DNA of 64,000 nucleotides from Quatrionicoccus australiensis (GTDB lineage Bacteria; Pseudomonadota; Gammaproteobacteria; Burkholderiales; Rhodocyclaceae), in assembly GCF_020510425.1 (NCBI RefSeq), contig NZ_JAHBAH010000001.1:2957001-3021000 (forward strand). The letters are read 5' to 3'. The stretch's first letter is position 1; every line of letters starts with the position of its first letter. Below the pieces are notes generated by a model, which searched no databases, was not told where the DNA came from, and was given only the letters and a program-made list of their open reading frames with translations. Of the stretch, positions 62,598-64,000 are shown one piece after another. Both the position numbers and the translations under genes were made by a program.

Positions 62598-63994
62598 CGG
62601 GAAATCGGTGGCGTTGTGCTGAGGCGGGCGAGTTGCTTGCGCATGTCGGCAAGCGGCGCGGCCCAGTCGCCCAGGCGGGTCTGATGGAAAAGGCGCATTG
62701 TCGGGTACCAGAAGGTCGTCTCGCCATCGCGCGGCCAGCGCCAGTCGACATTTTGCGGCAGGAACATCCAGGTCGGCAGGTTCAGGCTGGCGGCGAGGTG
62801 GGCTGGTGCCGAGTCGATGCTGATCAGCAGGTCGAGCTGGCTCAGGGCGGCCGCGGTGTCGGCCATGCTGCTCAGTTCCGGAGCGAGGTTTTCCAGGCGC
62901 GGCAGCCAGGGACTGTTTTGATCGCGCGCCGGCAGGTCGCGCTGCAGGCTGACCCAGCAGACGTCGAGCGCGAGAAGCGGCGCGAGCTGGTCGAGTTGCA
63001 TCGAGCGGAAACGGTCATTGGCATGCACCGGGTTGCCGGCCCAGACCAGACCGACCTTGAGGCGCCCGCCGGCGACGGCGGCGAGGCGCGCCGCGAATTT
63101 TGCTGCTAAAACGGCGTCGACCGTAAAAGGCGTCGGGCCGGGGGCCAGCTTCGCCGGCGTGTCGAGACCAAGGTGCAGGGGCAGCGAAAGCAGATAAACC
63201 CAGTAATCGAAATCGAGATGGCGCGGCCGTGCCGCATGCACAGCCTTGAGGCCGGGCAGTCCGGCAAACAGCTGCGGCAGTCCGGGCGAAACCAGCATCT
63301 CGACTTCTTTCGCCTGGGCCGCGACCAGCGGCAGCAATGAGGAAAACTGGATCTGGTCGCCCAGTCCTTGTTCCCCGACCACCAGCAGACGCTTGCCGGC
63401 CAGCGGTTCGCCGCGCCACATCGGCCATTGCGTCTCGTCCATGATCGCCCAGGACGGCTTGTCCGGGCGTTCGTAACGGCTTTCATAGAGCGGCCAGGCA
63501 GCGCCAAACTTGCCGGCATTGAGCAGGGTCAATGCCAGGTTCCAGCGGATGTCCGGCGTGTCCTGGCCAAGGGCGCAGGCCTGGCGCAACAGTTGCTCGG
63601 CAGCATCGAGTTGTCCGGCCTGGCGCAGGACAACGCCTTCGGCAGAAAGGCTGGCGATGCCCTGCTCGGGTGACTGCAACGCCGCAGCCTGGCGGAATGC
63701 TGTTGCTGCTTCGTCGAAGCTGCCGAGCAGTTGCAGGGCAACCCCGTGATTGTGCCGGGCGACCGGGTTGTCGGCATGGCGGCGGACCGTTTCGGCAAAG
63801 ACGGCACAGGCCGCTTCATTTGCGCCCTTGCCGATCAGGGCGGCGCCCAGCGCGAGCAGGGTTTCCGCCGGGAGTGCCAGGGTTTTCAGCCATGTGCAGA
63901 CGAAGCTTTCCGGCGCCTCCAGCGATGCCAGGCGTTCCAGCAGGGGCTGGATTGCGTCAAGCACGGATTGCGCGGTCGGTTCTGTTTGCTGCAT
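62594..63994 (-). CDS. TPR-GT9-like glycosyltransferase
   Basis: A 466-aa protein: TPR (about 30-165) and a GT9-like domain (about 200-465; LLVVGEQGLGDQIQFSSLLPLV, KVGLVWAGNPVHANDRFRS, SIDSAPAHLAASLNLPTWMFLP). It is similar in modules to the first half of the 1176-aa protein. The start ATG is at 63992-63994, 6 bp from the window edge, so the promoter and any further upstream genes are not visible. It is coupled to the next gene (ATGA). Confidence 0.88.
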   Translation of the reverse strand: MQQTEPTAQSVLDAIQPLLERLASLEAPESFVCTWLKTLALPAETLLALGAALIGKGANEAACAVFAETVRRHADNPVARHNHGVALQLLGSFDEAATAFRQAAALQSPEQGIASLSAEGVVLRQAGQLDAAEQLLRQACALGQDTPDIRWNLALTLLNAGKFGAAWPLYESRYERPDKPSWAIMDETQWPMWRGEPLAGKRLLVVGEQGLGDQIQFSSLLPLVAAQAKEVEMLVSPGLPQLFAGLPGLKAVHAARPRHLDFDYWVYLLSLPLHLGLDTPAKLAPGPTPFTVDAVLAAKFAARLAAVAGGRLKVGLVWAGNPVHANDRFRSMQLDQLAPLLALDVCWVSLQRDLPARDQNSPWLPRLENLAPELSSMADTAAALSQLDLLISIDSAPAHLAASLNLPTWMFLPQNVDWRWPRDGETTFWYPTMRLFHQTRLGDWAAPLADMRKQLARLSTTPPISR

Positions 63995-64000
63995 CGATAA

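Overview
The window reads as chromosome of a GC-rich, polarly flagellated betaproteobacterium. A Rhodocyclales-type (Dechloromonas/Azonexus-like) origin is my inference from gene order, the FlrB/FlrC-type regulators with sigma-54 and sigma-28 promoters, and the protein families; I could not run a taxonomic search.

Region 1 (1-26.5 kb) is a large flagellar cluster. Rightward genes flgG(end)-flgH-flgI-flgJ-flgK-flgL plus a lipoprotein build the distal rod, rings and hook-filament junction. A leftward operon fliF-G-H-I-J-K-L-M-N-O-P-Q-R builds the MS/C rings and export gate. Between them and the late genes lie a histidine kinase/sigma-54 activator pair (flrB, flrC) and fliE behind a clear -24/-12 promoter. 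A second leftward run (fliC, flaG, fliD, fliS, fliT, a second FliK-like protein, an FlhB C-terminal homologue, a YcgR-like c-di-GMP brake) makes filament, cap and chaperones. Good sigma-28 boxes precede flgK and fliC.

Region 2 (26.7-36.2 kb) is a glycan-modification block beside flagellin: a TPR-GT41 (SPINDLY/OGT-type) transferase, a hexapeptide acetyltransferase, a GT-A glycosyltransferase, a three-part glycosyltransferase/TPR/degenerate-GT41 protein and WecE aminotransferase, then a diguanylate cyclase.

Region 3 (36215-51274) is a 15-kb integrated element inserted in the 3' half of an unusual tRNA-Thr(UGU) gene. It is bounded by perfect 61-bp direct repeats and carries a tyrosine integrase, AlpA-like and IHF-like proteins, a divergent promoter/operator region, a toxin-antitoxin pair, replication genes (initiator and DnaB/RepA-type ATPase) and a few tail genes (tape measure with lysozyme domain, hub-like protein). 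It also has a broken terminase small subunit. No capsid, portal or large terminase genes are seen, so it is a degenerate prophage or satellite. It contains an unexplained region of spaced short repeats (40.86-41.37 kb).

Region 4 (51.4-64 kb) holds a 76-aa mini rod-protein-like gene with its own sigma-54-like promoter, tandem tRNA-Gly and tRNA-Val, and a tightly overlapped leftward operon of three very large TPR glycosyltransferases (GT9-like, GT41 plus methyltransferase, GT9+GT41) followed by a complete type I secretion system (ABC transporter, HlyD, TolC). This suggests a secreted, glycosylated surface protein encoded outside the window.
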